DNA of 64,000 nucleotides from Gnetum montanum (taxonomy: Eukaryota; Streptophyta; Gnetopsida; Gnetales; Gnetaceae). Shown piece by piece: positions 31,160 to 45,371 of the stretch; position 1 is the first letter of the stretch; every line of letters begins with the position of its first letter. The position numbers and the translations under genes were made by a program. The stretch is taken from positions 1-64,000 of the forward strand of contig MNCI01000991.1 in the NCBI GenBank assembly GCA_015680685.1, read 5' to 3'. A model generated the notes under the pieces. That model saw nothing but the letters and a program-made list of their open reading frames with translations, ran no database searches and had not been told where the DNA came from.

Positions 31160-34100
31160 ATTTCTTGCAGAGAAAGAAAAAATTAAAACTTAAAGAAGGT
31201 AATCATTATTTTTTATAGAAAATGATAAATTGTAATTTGCAAGGATGTTGTAGCTATAGTCATCATGATCACCATGTTATTGGGATTTGTAAAGTTGTTT
31301 ATGAGAAAAAAATATTTGGAAAAAATTAATAATGATAATTTTTAATACACATAAATAAAACCTTTTTCAATAAGTTCTCAACCTTTTGCTAGTCCTTTTA
31401 AATCTGAAGGTATGAATAAATTCTCCATATCTAAAGAAAATTCTTTTATAGAAAAAAATATTTTTGTCTAAGAACTAGTAATGAAAGTGTTGATGAAGAA
31501 AAATTTTATTTAATGCAAAATAAAAAGAAGAGATCTATAAATAAGGATCTAAATGCAAATACCTATAAGGTATCTCCTTCTTTCTCTACGTTTGCTAATG
31601 TTCTAAATTCTTTTCTATTAGATAATGTTTTTTCACCTATGAGTAACATAAATTATAAGAAAAATGTTGAGCTTAAAAAATCAAGGATGGGGGTCTCCTC
31701 CCCCACATTTGAATGTTAGTTTTATCATAAATGTTTGGGATATTTTTAATACATCCCAAATAGAGACTATGAGGGAGTATCTTTCAAGTTGGCATTTATC
31801 TCTAGATTTTCTTTTTTTTTATAAACGATTAAAATTTTAGTTCATGCTAATAGTGTTATTAATAAATGTAGTTTAAAAAATTTATCTACTATTGATTAAG
31901 TTAATAAAGAAGGTGTTGCTATTTTAATTAATAAAAAATAAACTGAAAAAATTTTGAATTTTAGCATTGATAATATTGGACAAGTAATTTAGATTACTTA
32001 TCATAATGAAAAGGGAGATATTGGTTTCTATAATATTTATGTTCTTAATAATTTGAAATATTGATTAAACATCTGGAAATATCTTCTATCTCTATTTATA
32101 GTTTCTTAGATTATTAGAGATAATTTCAATATGGTTGAAATTCATTTAGATAAAATTTAATGATCTTTCTATAAAATGTCTTTTTAAGAAAAAGAATATT
32201 GATGTAATTTTAAAGAAAAATATTTTCTTTCTAATGGTAGCTATTTATTTTCATATCATTCAAATGAAAATAATTATACTTGAAGTAATTATTAAAAATA
32301 AAATGATAGAATTTATCATTAGCTTGATATATTTTATAGCTTGAATGTTTCTTTTTCAAAGGCTATAGGTAAAGTAGAAGTGCATATATGTGCTACTTCA
32401 TTAGAGCATTTTCATATCAATATTTTTTTTCTTTGGAATTAGTTCTTCCTCATTTTGAAAGTAACCGATTTCTTTTATAAATGCTAACATGTTTACATGA
32501 CCAAATGGAAAAAATATTTTAGTCTTTGTAGAATGGAAAAATAAACTATTAGTGATATTGGTTGGAATAATTAGTAGAAGCACACTACTTGTAGAGTCAG
32601 AAATTATGCAAGATGGTTTGAAACATAATTTGCTATGTAAAAGCATCAAGTTGGAGAAGATCTTGTAGAATTTATCTAGAAAATAAAAATTATTAAAAAC
32701 CAAAATCTCTTTTATTTTAAAATTTGGAAAGTCTTGACTAAAGCTCGTTATGCTAAATAATGTTGAGATGGTTTCAAAGCTAAAATTGCAATTACTAAAA
32801 GTTGCATGTCCTAGCTAAAAATTAAAGATGAACTATGTAAGAAATTTTTTAAATTTCTCAAAATAAATAATCAAAGTACCTAAATTTGAATCATTTTATA
32901 TAAATAATTCTATTAGATCTTAAGACCATTAATAAATTTTCATCAAATCTTTTTCTTGTATTTTTTCTTCTAAAGACTTTCATAGAAATATCTTTGAGAC
33001 ATCTAATACACATATTCCTTATGTTATAACAGAAGCACATTGAAGTATTCTTAAAGCTAAAATTATTATGGAAAAATCAAAGCATCAACTTTTAGTTTAC
33101 CAAATAGTAAAGCTAAAAGATTTGACGGTTTTCCAATTTAGTTTTCCAAAAAGCATTCAGAAGTTATTAGGAATGATCTTTTTTATGTTTATCAAAAAGC
33201 CATTAAAAATTTTTCTCCTAGTAAAAATATTAATAAATGTCATATTTTTTCTTTCTAACAATAAGGATCTTTAACATATTTATAAGTGGAGACATTTTTT
33301 TTTAACAACACTTATAAAATTTTAACAAAATCCATAACGCTTTAGATTTAGAAGGTCATATAGAATATCATTAGAGCTAAGAAAAAAGGTTTTCTTAAAG
33401 GTAGACATATCTTAAATAATATTATTGTAGATTGGGAGAGAATGTAGTATACTTTTTATACTAACAAAAATATTTTTTATTAAGTTATATTATCCTATAG
33501 ATTACATCAAGATTAAATTGAATTTTATTATTTTCTTATCTCCACAACTTAAGGATTTGGTGATTATTTTATTTAGCTTGTTTGTACCTACATAATGATG
33601 CTAATGCTTAAGCTATTATAAATTTTGGATATCTCTATTTTTTCCTCTTTAGTGGTCAATTCATTCAAGTTGTGCTTTAGTTCATTAAATTTTGAATTGA
33701 GATTATCTAAAGTTTTAGACTTTTTTTTTTATATAATTTGCATATTGATCTACAAAGGGATATCATTAAAAATTTTCAATTGATAATCAAGGTATGTGAT
33801 TTCCTAATATGTACTTTGCAAATAAATTTTTTATGATTAACAATTCTTTACAACATATTAATACTTTATTAGCTAGAGTGGAGGAATACTACATGTTATT
33901 TTATTCTCAAATCAATTTGTAAAAATACACTATTTATTATAATGGCAATAATAATGACTAAGTTACTCCCACATCTTGAAAAATATAGAAAAAGGATTTT
34001 GTCTTTGAAATTTTAGAAATCACTTTTTCTTTTGAAACTAATCACAATATTTTGTAAAATTATGTGGTTAAAAAATTAAAAAGAAGCTTGAAAATAAAAA

Positions 34101-34425
34101 GAAATAAATATTACTCATGCCAATAACTTTTTAGTTGTTAAGTGCATCCTTCAATCCACTCATGTTTATTACTCTTGTTATTAAGATGATAGAATTGATT
34201 GTATTACTCATTGTTTTCTTTCATTAAAGGATTTTCTAGTGGTTCTTAGGATATTTGCATAAGTAATAGGAAAGGTAGAAGACTTTGCCTGATTAATTAT
34301 TATAATCAAGATATTTCTTATTTAGCATCATTGATTGTAAAATACATTAATAAAGATGATATTTGGATGCTCCTTATAAGAAATAGACTTATGAAAGGAA
34401 AGCATAAAAATAATATGTAACACCC
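31160..34425 (+). pseudogene. Degenerate LINE (ORF1 knuckle to reverse transcriptase)
   Basis: Plus strand. At about 31230-31305 a decayed zinc knuckle (CCSYSHHDHHVIGIC) parallels the intact one at 190-230. Further on are reverse transcriptase motifs of plant L1-type LINEs: FLKGRHILNNIIVDWERM (about 33390), a following LDYPKAYDRI-like segment by frame shift, and near the C-terminus GRRLCLINYYNQDISYLASL (about 34275) and YINKDDIWMLLIRNRL. The frame is broken by many stops. Non-LTR retrotransposons copy themselves at a nicked target; this copy is long dead. Ends are approximate, and no poly(A) tail or target duplication is clear. Confidence 0.72.
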
Positions 34426-34429
34426 TTGA

Positions 34430-35330
34430 CTTATACTCCTTATTCCTTATTTTTTGGGGGAAAACCTAATCATTTATGTAACAAGAGGGTAAATCCTCAA
34501 ACACATAGCAAAATATGTAACAATGGTAGTACAATCATGGAGGGTAGAAGGTCCTATAGCAAAATATGTAAACACCTAGATTAAGCAAAAGCTTCATGCA
34601 TGTCTATAGGGCATTGAATCCAAAAATCAAAAAAATATTTATGTACAACATCATAAAGTTCATTTAAAATAGAGGGTATGCATATTCCAAAAAGTAGAAA
34701 AACAAAAAGTTTAATAGTACCACATTAGCTCATCTTGCAAGAAGCCATGAGTATTAAAATTGATCATTATGCAGTCATGGATGTTTTCCCTCAAGTAAAA
34801 GTTGGCAAATGCATTTGAGATGCATTTATAGGGAGATTTTAGGGACTTCTTATGAAACATATAAGAATTTTGCTTAAGCCAAATCTCCCAGATCCAGGGG
34901 ATCTCCATCCATAATGAAATCTCATGCAAGTGGCTTTGATTGATGAATTCTTCTATAGTCATTATCCAACATTGATACCATAGGATCCTAGTCCATGCAC
35001 ACATGAATTGACCTATAGCCTTTGTAAATAGACATTCCTTGAAAAGATGCATCATATTTTCAATCTCCGAATAGCAAAGGATACATTAGGAGGCCATTAA
35101 AAAATCACAATAGTAAAATTTTTCCTCAGTAAGCACTACATGATGAGCCAATAGCTAAGAAAAAATTTTATCTTTCATCAATAATGCAATCTCCAAATAA
35201 GGTTCCATACCCTTACTTTGGTAAAGGATTTTCTATAAATACATGAGGTCCATTATTTGTAGTTTGTCAAAGAAAAAGATAAGGTATCTTCATATGCTAA
35301 ATTAGATGAGCTATGTCTTTAAAGGATGTG
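34430..35330 (-). pseudogene. LINE 3' fragment (zinc-finger/RVT C-terminal part)
   Basis: Minus strand. The 114-codon frame 34711-35055 reads MMHLFKECLFTKAIGQFMCAW followed by WEIWLKQNSYMFHKKSLK, the pattern of the zf-RVT region at the end of plant LINE ORF2 (CxxC...EHLFxxCxFxxxxW). Upstream of it, KIKFFLSYWLIM (about 35150) fits the same domain. It lies head-on to the LINE debris at 31160-34425, so it is a separate insertion. Confidence 0.65.
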
Positions 35331-37648
35331 AAGAATTTTGGTGAATTGAATACCCCATACCCCTTGGTATGTTTGTGATTGGAACACTTCACATCTTATT
35401 TGCTAACCTATGTCTTATCCTTTATTAACCTTTTTCTTTTAGTTGGCTATGCTTTTGTGGTATGAGCTATGTACTATGCCATTCTCTTTTTCATGGTCTT
35501 TTATTTTAATATATTTTAATTTTTCATTTTTATCATTTTTAATTTTATTTTTCTTTTATGTTTTTAATTTTTTTAATTTTTTAGTATTTTGGGATGTTTT
35601 AATTTAGCATATATGCACTAACTCCTTTTGTTAGAGTTTTAAGTTTGTAGATATTAGGTGTGGATGGGTGAGTGGCACATGGGATACCACTTTAGTTGTG
35701 ATATGGTTTGTTTAGGCACTTTGTATATTTTCTAAAATTAATATTTTATATTTTTTGTTAGTTTTAATTTTTTAGTTTATGTTTTAGAGGTTTCATATTA
35801 GCCCCTTTTTAAATTATGTTTTTGACCTTATACTTTGTTATTAGATTGGGCTTAGACATAGCTATAAGCCCATAGCTATTAGCTTGGGCTTAGACATAGT
35901 TATGATCTTACCCTTAGATGAACTAGTATTAAGTAATAGTCCATGTTAGAATATTATTTTCAAATATTTTAATAATAAGAATTTTTTTATTTTTTATTTT
36001 TCTTTTAGATTACCCTTTCTATGCAATCATGCCATACATTTCCAAGCATAAATACTTGGCAACCATGTCATGAGAGAAAATCTAATTTACCATTATCATC
36101 CTAGACTTGTCCTAACAAAATGGGGTTGGCTACATTAGCTCTTTTTCCTCATTGATGTTGACGAAGAGTAATGTCTTTGTTTATTGTGTTATTTCTAGGG
36201 GATGTCTTAGAATGTTCTTTTCTATTTTCCATAGCAATCAAGACCTATGACTAATTCACATCACATATGGGGAATTCCTAGCATCTACAATATCTAAAAA
36301 ATAAAATTATCCATATGATTTTGCATGGTTTTGTAGTCAACTACCAACTTAATGCTAATCCTTCTTTTTACCCAACCATGACATACCCTTAAAACCGTAA
36401 ATAATAGCAACTCTTTTATGAGAGATTATCCAATTTCATAGCTAAAATCTAGGAGATATAACTAAAGAGGGAGATCCTAGCAAATTAGAAAAAGGCTAGA
36501 TCTATATCTATGTTTTCAATCAAGGTCTTGGTAAGGCCATAGTCTCAGATCTCATTTCATATTTCAATTAGATCCCTTCATTGGCCTATAGCTTTACCTA
36601 CAAGTTGAAGCCTATTTGAAATATTATAGTCATGTGAAGGATTCTTTCTATAGTGATACCATTTTAGGTAGGATAATTTGATGCTTTGCAACATTTTTAT
36701 GCATTTTTTGATTTCTTTGATTTTTTTGCATATGCTATAGTTAACCTATTTTTGTTCAACAATTATTTGATCAAATGCCTAATTTTCAAATTTGATTATT
36801 TTATGAATATTTTTCTAAATTCTAATATATTTTTGAGATTTTTATTGTGCATGGGATGTTAGTTAATATTTTGATCTCATTTTGATCTTATTTGAATATG
36901 ATTTACCCTATTTTTCATTCTACCAAATTTTTCAATCATTGAACTAGGTTTTTGAGCAATAATTCATGTTTTAACCTCTACAATAGTGCTAGTGATGGCA
37001 TAGAAGAAAAAGTTCCTTAACTCATTAATGTGGATACCAAAAACACCTTCCTTGTTCATCACCACCTCTATCATGGATCATGATGCAAGTTATGATGAAT
37101 TTGATGATGCTATTTAATTGAGCTTAAAAAATTTTAAAATTTTTATAAATTGACACTTGACCTCAAGGTAATACAAATTGATAAGAATGGTGAAAAACAT
37201 ATCATCTAGGACTTCATGGGATGAGTAAAAGTGAGCAAAAAAAATCAATGGTGTTTTTATTATTTTAGTAGCTTAGAACTATCTTTAGAAGCTCATAATT
37301 CCTTTTTTGAAAATTTCATATATTGTTTGGACAATCATTAGAACATCTATTCTAGCGTTAAAAGATTTGATACATCTTATTACCATCTATGGAATTATTT
37401 TATTCTTTTGCATATTATATTTGATATTTAACTATTTGGATTTAGATTGGATTTTTGAATAGTAATGATAATAGTCTTTGTGGAAAATATGCAACTAGGG
37501 AGGTTTGCTCCTAAGCTAGATACTTATGTAGTTAGTTAGGTTGGTAAGTAGCATTTATATTTGTAGTAACTATGTGGCCAATTAGGTTGGTAGTAAGCTA
37601 GGTATTTATGTAGGTAGTCAAATTATTATGAGCAAATCACCCAAACCA
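35331..37648. other. AT-rich interval, nothing recognised
   Basis: Very AT-rich, with T-rich low complexity at 35500-35820. Short internal repeats such as TTGGGCTTAGACATAG (about 35846 and 35884) and GGTTGGTA around 37540-37600 are present. No frame longer than about 60 codons and no element end is recognised. It is probably old repeat sequence left of the E4 insertion. Confidence 0.5.
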
Positions 37649-38720
37649 AAGATATTAATTCTCATTTCTATTATATGTTATAGAGTTTTTAGTTTATTTT
37701 TATTTGTTTTTGGCATGTTTTACATGTTTATGGCATATTTCAAGACTGATTGAAGCTTGAATGAGGGGTTTGAGCTTCAAACTTAATTTCTTGTGATTTG
37801 GAATTATGGTAGGAAAAACATCTTCCTACACTAGGAGGTTGTCTTCCATCAAAGTTGAGGTATCTAGAAAGATGTCTTCTAGGCCCAAATAACATCTTCT
37901 ATCAAGGTCTAACTCACTAACAAAATGTCTTCCATCCATTAAAGACATCTTTCTATGAACAATATATTCTTGGGAAATATTTTTTCATGATCCAAAAACA
38001 CCTTTTGATAAAAGAAATAGCCATAATTTTGAGAATTTATGTGTTAAGCAATTGAAAAGCTATAAATAGACATCAATACCTTTAATTGTGTATCCATGAT
38101 AATATGATAACAGAGGGGTCCATGTAAAGAAAAAAGAGAAGAGAGAGTGTGTGATGATCATCTTGAACATCCATTATATGCTTCATTGCCATTGATTTGT
38201 GTGAGTATGTTTTGATAGGATCTTGAGTTCTTGTATATTCTTGGAAGCTTTGCTTCCAAAAATTTTGTATTCATTTCCATTACAAGAAAGAATAAAGTGC
38301 AATATTATTTTCTTGTTTCCAAATTTGTGATCATTTTATAGGATTTACCTTGAATTATGGGTTGTTAAGATCAATCCTCACTAGAAAAGCATCAAAGTGA
38401 AGGGTTAAAGATAATTAATTCAAGAAGAAGAATCCTCTACATCAACTAACAAGATATTCACTTATCTCTAGCTATTGTAATTTTGTGGATGTTATTTTCC
38501 ATGTTCAATCAAGTTTTGGTTGGTGTTATTTTGATCATTTTTATGCTTATTTAAATTGGATATTGAAAATTTTTATTATGTAGGATATCCATTAGTCTTG
38601 TATAGTTAAGGTAAGTGGGAATTGTGTGAATCCTATTTTGGGTTTTCATCTATGCACTATAATTTTGATTATTGGTACTCTTATTCTTTGTGAAATTTCT
38701 TGTTAGAATTTATGTAATTT
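37649..38720 (+). repeat. E4 5' LTR
   Basis: Aligns with 63118-64000: TTTTACATG, AAGATGTCTTC, ATCTTCTAGGCCC-like, GGTCCATGTAAAGA, ATCCATTATA..GCTTCATTG.CATTGAT, AGAATAAAGTG and ATCATTTTATA. A TATAAATA box is at 38061-38068 and AATAAA at 38291-38296, placing promoter and polyadenylation signals in the expected order. Both ends are approximate. Confidence 0.7.
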
Positions 38721-38741
38721 TTATTTTACATTCATTTGATC

Positions 38742-40000
38742 ATGGCATGTAAGAAGAAATCAATCTAGGGCTTAGCCAAGGACATGAAAGAATTAAGGAA
38801 TTTATTTGAAATTATTGTGAAAATATACACAAGCTTGAAGAGAAGAAACATCAACCTCCATCATCAAGGACATTTAGGCAAAATGTCAAGTCAAAATTTT
38901 CTTCATCAAGGGATTCTTTAACAAAACTTCCATCCATTTTATATCTTAAAGTTAATATTTCTTTTGGAGAGAAAGACATTGTTAAAGATGGGGAATATGA
39001 GGGAAAACCTCATTCTCCTATTATTGAGTCATGAACTTATAGGTATAGATTCCCAAGAGGAAGAAACCATGGATCTAGTTCTAGATCTCAAAGAAACCCT
39101 AAGAAGGAAATGAAAATTACTCTTTTTAAGGCTTTTAGACATGTTTCTAGAATGTCTCATGTGGAAGTAAACATTTTCAATGGAATGAATAGCATTGAAT
39201 CATTTCTTTCATGGTGAAGTTCTTTAAAAAATACTTTAAACTTGAAGATGTGGATGACTATTAAAAAGTGTCATATGGTGAAATAAAACATGAGGGTATG
39301 ATACAAATTTGGTGAAAGAAAGAGAGCTATACTTTCCTTGTAAACAATGGAGCTTCTATCAAAGATTAATCTCTAATGTAGTTCATGCTCAAACAAAGAT
39401 TTGAGAAGACCCACCATATGCAAGATGAAATCCAACTATTAAAATGGCTTAGGTAACAACATAAGAGTGTGAAAGTATTACACATGAATTTTTACAAAGC
39501 CTTTAGAAAACCAAAAGTTCATTAGCATAAGTATGAGTAAAACTCTAATTTCTAAGGGTTAAAGAGGGAATACCAACAGGAGCTAACATTATATGATTCT
39601 CAAAAATTGGATGAGGCTTTTGAATTGGTTTCTAAAGATGAGAAGAAAATTTAAGACATTAATAAAGTTTACAAATATTTACAAGGCAAGGATTCCAATG
39701 CTTCTAAGGATGAGAAAGGAGCAAAGGATATGGAAAATATCAAAGAAGACATAGATAAGAAGATAGAGAAGTCTAAGAAGGGTTAAGATTCCAGGAAGAA
39801 CTATTTTAAGAAATAGAAGGATGAAGGGAATTACTATGCTTTCAAAATTTAATGCTTTAATTATAATGATATGGGGCACAAACAATGAAAATTAAAGAAT
39901 ATAAAAATTTTTAAGATTAAGAAACTCCAAACCATGAAGAAGGAAAAGTCTTTTAATGAAGGTTATCCATATGCTTCTAAGATTGAATACATGACTAAAA
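38742..40000 (+). pseudogene. E4 gag region
   Basis: ATG at 38742, then basic and Ser-rich sequence (RFPRGRNHGSSSRSQRN-like at about 39045) and a capsid-like domain. A decayed CCHC knuckle at about 39850 reads CFNYNDMGHKQ plus a stop, where CX2CX4HX4C is expected, so the second Cys is Tyr. Stops occur throughout. It is the particle protein of E4, upstream of protease in the normal order. Confidence 0.7.
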
Positions 40001-40019
40001 TTAATTCTTTCAATTTCAT

Positions 40020-40440
40020 GAAAAATGTGAATGTCAATGGAGATCCTATAAGAAAGATGCTCTTTAGGATTGAGGCTAGATGTCTTAATATTGGGAAATG
40101 AGTATACATTTTAATTGTTGATGGTTATCAATAAAATTTGATTTCTTCTAAGGCTAATTCTAAGATTGGCTTGAAGATATTTTCATACCCTAGACCCTAT
40201 AGGGTTCATTTGATTTCTAAAGATCATTTTGAAGAAATGAAGAAGAGATGTTTCTTATCTTTCAAGATTGGTTTCTTTAAAGATAATGTACATTGTGATA
40301 TTGTTTTAATTAATTATGTTGATGTCATTTTGGAAAGATGTTGGAATTATGATAATAAGGGTTATTTTGATGAAGCAAGAAATGTATGCTTAGTACCAAG
40401 AGAATATCGAATACATGATTTAATCCCTATAAATTGGTAA
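40020..40440 (+). pseudogene. E4 aspartic protease region
   Basis: Frame 40138-40440 (100 codons) has YRVHLISKDHFEEMKKRCF, then FKDNVHCDIVLINYVDVIL and ERCWNYDNKGYFDEARN. This matches the chromovirus protease end, where the family has VxCDVVPMDACHLLLGRPWQYD. The active-site triad lies just upstream at about 40120 (LIVDGYQ; family IDGGSS), where Asp-Gly is kept. Confidence 0.75.
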
Positions 40441-40599
40441 TAGTACAAGGAAAATGTTCCTATAAATACTATAAATATCTTGCTAAATGAACAAGAATAT
40501 CTTAAAGTGCATGAAAAAGCTAGACATGATTTCATTAGTATGTCTATACTTAAAACAATTGTTTAAGGGCATCCAAATGAACTTTCTCTAGTGGTGTAA

Positions 40600-40855
40600 C
40601 CTTAGCATTGGAATTTATTAATTCCTTCAAGGAAAAATTGTAAGTGCTCCCTCCAATAAGGTCCATTCAATACCAAATTGATGTTATCTCTAAAGTTACC
40701 ATTCCAAATGAGAGGGCTTATTGCATGACCCCATATTAGAGGGAGGAATTTTACAATCAAGTAAATGAACTACTCTCAAATGGCTTTATTAAGGAATACA
40801 TAAGACACTAGATGCCTTGTATGAATGGTTAGCCATGCATTTTGAGGTAACCAAT
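40600..40855 (+). pseudogene. E4 reverse transcriptase, left part
   Basis: Decayed motifs in order: PPxRSIQYQID-like (40655), ERAYCMTP (40715), EEFYNQVNELLSNGFIKEYI (40740-40800), then directly LDALYEWLAMHFEVTN (to 40855). The ~150 bases between FIKEYI and YEWL motifs in the family are deleted. The coding sequence stops at the L insertion in the middle of the MPFGLTNA box. Confidence 0.75.
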
Positions 40856-41425
40856 TGTCATGTCCCCATTTATGAATGGTATCACTATATAACAAATATG
40901 ATGTATATTCATAACTAACATTGTAATTATTGTAATAAGACTTAAAATTGTAGTTGTAATTAACACTTGAAAGGAAACATTCTAATAATGAGCATGTCTC
41001 TAGAGGGAACCTTTTGGGGTTTGACCTAATGTATCTACACCTAGGCATTAGAGGTCATATCAGCATGGAGTTGTGGAGTCAGTAAAGGTAAGTAATATGT
41101 GCTAGGTGAAGCAAGATAGAAAAAGGATTAACAATTCCTTCTAGCCATTGATAGGCCTAATCATGGTGGCAGTGTTGGATTGCCTATAAGGGATAGATGA
41201 TAAAGAAAGATAATCCCAAGGAACACTCAGAGCATGACCTAGATATACTATTTCATATTAATAAAGCATTCCTTTCTTTCTGCTTCTACATTTTCCTTGT
41301 TAATTTCTTTATGCATAATGTTGAATGTTATACATATTTGATGTTGGTCATGTTATCTCCTTACACATAATATCTACTATAATATATATTTGACATTTTT
41401 CATAACATCTAGAAATGGGATGTCA
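40856..41425 (+). repeat. L 5' LTR
   Basis: TGTCATGTCC...GGGATGTCA. It aligns with 46209-46723 plus 59692-59745 along its whole length (for example AATTATTGTAA, GTAGTTGTAATTAA, GGTTTGACCTAA, TGCCTAGGCATTAGAG, AAGGAACACTCA). Divergence is about one base in five to six by eye. Confidence 0.8.
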
Positions 41426-42762
41426 CATTTGGTATCATATCAAACCATGACCCAAGGACTAATTGAAACTAAGGGCTAACTACAATCAAATGACAAACCA
41501 TGGAGCTAGAAGCCAAAGAGCCCCACAAACCACAACTAGATGCACCTTAAATTAAAAATGATTTATGTAATTTAGAAGATACCCTTCTAGTGATTTTCAT
41601 GGATAATTGAGGTTGGATCACAAATCTCACATCTATAAGATAACCATGAACACACATCATGATCTATATGGACTCTAACAACCAACAAGATTTCTTTGTA
41701 AGGTGACTTTCATGGATACTACCAACTAGGAGATTTGATTATGCCTCAACAAAATATATCAATTATAAGGGACATTGGTAGGACAAGGATACATTGGTCT
41801 AGGTAGCTCTTACCTATCTTGTAATATTATTAGAATGCTAATTGATTAATATCATTGTTAAGTTATTTTAAAAGGCTAGTAACCATGCCCTAAGTTAATC
41901 TTGTCTTGTTTAGAACATAGTGTCCTAAGCCTCTAATCCTTGTAACTTAACATTAGTCATCTTACCTAATGAATTATGTATTAATAAGTTTAACAGATTC
42001 AGCCTAGCCAAAAGATTATTTCATTCTACTTAACTAATAAGGGTATTACCATGAGACCCATAGGGAAACCAATAATTTATGAGGAATGTTATCACAATCT
42101 TATCCTTAGTACCTTGCTAGGATATAGAAGATAGGCCTACATCCCTTGTAAAATTGTAAGATATATGTTTCATATTCTTATCCATAAGTCAATATATCAT
42201 TTATAATTTAAATTTAATTATCATAGAAGTCCTTAGATCACCCACACATTAACCTAGTAATGGTAGTTTGGAAAATAAGGTATTTTAATCATTTTAATTC
42301 TTGAAATTCCAAGTTAGTTTGTGAACCCTAAGACCATCCATAACACATAGTACTTATGGAGACAACTCTAATGATACAAATTTCATTTTGATTAGGCTTA
42401 TGGTTTTGGATGTATTAATGTTCAAAGTTTCTCATTATGTGTGCATTCTCAAAATTATAAATTATTAAATTAATAATTACAAAATTATATTTTAAAAATT
42501 TAGGAGCAAGAATCAAACCTGGTACCTTCCCTTAGCCAACCAAACCTTACCTTGTCATTTGCCAAAGCACCATGTTAACCATTGGGGTAGGGGTGTAATA
42601 AAATACTATTATAAAAAACACTAATGTTAGAATTTTTTTTGGAAAATTGAGGATTAGTATTAAACCTATGAACTCTAGATTATCATTCTCATCCAACTCT
42701 TATTCTTGAGTTGTTAAAGTGTAGGTAAGTACTATGTATAAATTTATAAGTGATTAAATTAA
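41426..42762 (+). other. L interior, left part
   Basis: Starts with the initiator-Met-like primer site (41427-41445). AT-rich with no long frame and no domain recognised. Ends at the N gap. Confidence 0.5.
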
Positions 42763-42824
42763 NNNNNNNNNNNNNNNNNNNNNNNNNNNNNNNNNNNNNN
42801 NNNNNNNNNNNNNNNNNNNNNNNN
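42763..42824. other. Assembly gap of 62 Ns
   Basis: An unbroken run of 62 N inside the interior of L. The true length and content are unknown. Confidence 0.99.
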
Positions 42825-45371
42825 ATATATCTTAAAGGGATCATGCAACCCTACATATAGCTACGTAGGCCCGTGAAGGACCATGTAGTTGTGTAGGGGT
42901 TGCATAGCCCCACTAAAACACTTGTCTGTCACAATCTGGTGCATATACCCTAGCCAAACCTCTAGGTTGCATTATCATCGATTACTGCTACACCTAGCCC
43001 ACTACACTATATTATTGTTCACTACTCTCTTTAGAACCATTCTTCATGCTACTTGCTGTACATTTATTATTGTTCTCACTTCCTACTATTGTCCACCCTC
43101 TACAATAGCTTTGTTGCCATTTATAATAGCTCATGACCTCTAGGGAAGTCTTGAAAAATGTGTAAAATTTTATGAACTTGAAACAATCATAATTTTTGAT
43201 TCTAGTGTCTAACTGTAGTAAAACAAGAGTCATTTCCTATAGATTTCAACCTCCCAAATGTAATGAAGTTAGATCTACATCATAGGCTTCAAAGAATTAG
43301 TTTTTACTCCTTACCCAACATGGTGCCTCAAGACCCTTGGAGATTCATTTTAGCATAACTTGGAAAAATGATGTCCATTTGTAACATATGAATAGTCATT
43401 TTAAACATTATTTAGGCTACTAAACTTAATGGTGATGTTAGATTTATCATCCAAATACTTGATAATTTAATAATATCTTAAACTATACCTTAATAAGCCA
43501 TAACTTTGACTAACTAATCATGCATAACCATTGAATTATTGGGGCTAACAAATTTAATCTTCTGGACCTTAAGATTAAGTTCTTAACCTATGTAGATAGA
43601 TAGTCTTAGCTTACTAACCCTTAGTGTATCATTAGTTACACTACCGGCGTTAGTGTCTTAAGGAGGGTAGAAATGTAATCAAGATTCTAGGTATTGTAGC
43701 CAAACTACTATTGATCCAAGAGATTGAAGCCTTAGTTTGTGAACTAGAATGTTCATGAAGGTATATACCCATTCAACCTATAACTAAATCATATAGTAGA
43801 AACATCATGAAAAATCATAATCTTGTTTCAGTAAAGTGTATGATACCCATGAAAAGAATTAACCCAAGAGAAAATTCAAGAACAAGAATGAAATTTGGAA
43901 CATAAATGTGCTTCCAAGATCCATAACTAGCGAAAAAATAACATCCACTATGACCACTATGAACCTTGGACTGGCATGAGTATTGATAACCATACATCTT
44001 AGTAGAGTTATAAGATTTCCATACTAATGTCATGTATCTATAAGAAGTATTGACATGGGAACTCCTATACCAATCTCAGTTGAATTTGGAAAATATTCTT
44101 GTGGACATTCTTCTTTTAAGTCATATAGATTAACCTATTATAAAAATCATAAGATGGATGGTTACACAATCTTTTATAAAGGAAGCCAAGTTCAAATTGG
44201 TACAAATACTTAAATGGAAGTTAAAAGATATGATCTTTAAAATTACAAAAACTTTAAATCATGGATAACAAAGGATAACCAAGATTTTGGAGAAGCCACA
44301 TAGCCTTAGTATTAATTTTAAATTCTAGTTATCAAAAAGATGTATATGTATGATCAACACCTATTTAATTGTCAAATTAAGCTATCCAAATGTTAGACTT
44401 TTTCAAGTGACATACTTGATTGATCAAATTTTGGAATGTCTTAAGGATAAGTTATTCCTAATCTATATTGATGTCAATGTAGTATCATTTATCCTCTATG
44501 AAAAATCCAATGCAAAATTTAAAAATGATATTTACTAATTCTTAAAATATTGATGTGTAAAAGAATCCTTAGAAGAGGAATTTTATTTGAAGAACATGTT
44601 TCCATCAATTTACCATGTGATTCTTTTCACCAATGCATATTTTGCTTTCTTTCAATCTTCAATAGATAAGTTAAATCCTATAATTTAAGAACAGATGATG
44701 TTGTTGGATATAATTCATCAATAATAATAGTTTATCAATTATACTACTATGAATAATGAAGATGCGCCAACAACATTCTTCATTGAGATCTTGGACTATA
44801 TTTGGTTTGAGTCTTCCAAGTTAAAAAGTGGTTAGAGTTAATTGCTAATGAAGAAGTTGAGAAGAAATAAGATCAAGCTTTGCCAATCTGGATAAGACCA
44901 TTCGATCATATACCCCTTATGATATAACTATAACTACTTTGATTGATTCCTAAGATTGATCAAGATTAGGAAGTATCTTAACCTTACATTTATTTATAAT
45001 CTTATTATTTTCTTCATTTCTTAATCTATATTTTAAGTTGGTAAGTAAAATATCTAGGATAATGTAAGTTGTCAATAAGGATTTACCCTACCTTCACCTA
45101 GGTAACCAAATATGAGTTGCACTTTGTGTAATCATGATTAAGACTGGTGATTGCTAGTTGGTAGACCTTTAATTCACCTCTTGTTATTATCTTAGAGAAT
45201 GAGGTAAGTATTGATAAAATAATATTTAAATTTTCATATATTCCTTAAACTTGTATTTTGTTTGCAGGATAAGCAAGAAAACATTAGAATATACATTTTC
45301 AAGTCCAAAGAATAAATCAAAGTATTAGAGCATAGAAGCATAAAGGAGTATTGGAGCTAGAAAAATATAGT
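42825..45371 (+). other. L interior, right part
   Basis: AT-rich, with frames up to about 80 codons and none recognised. The frame 44350-44538 and the following sequence to about 44870 have a somewhat coding-like composition (MNNEDAPTTFFIEI at about 44751), but nothing matches gag, protease, RT or integrase. Confidence 0.45.

Noticed and set aside
34427-34450. TGTAACACCC as the start of another LTR
   Set aside because: Suggestive of an LTR start, but no partner LTR, primer site or duplication was found, and the adjacent sequence fits a LINE 3' region on the minus strand.
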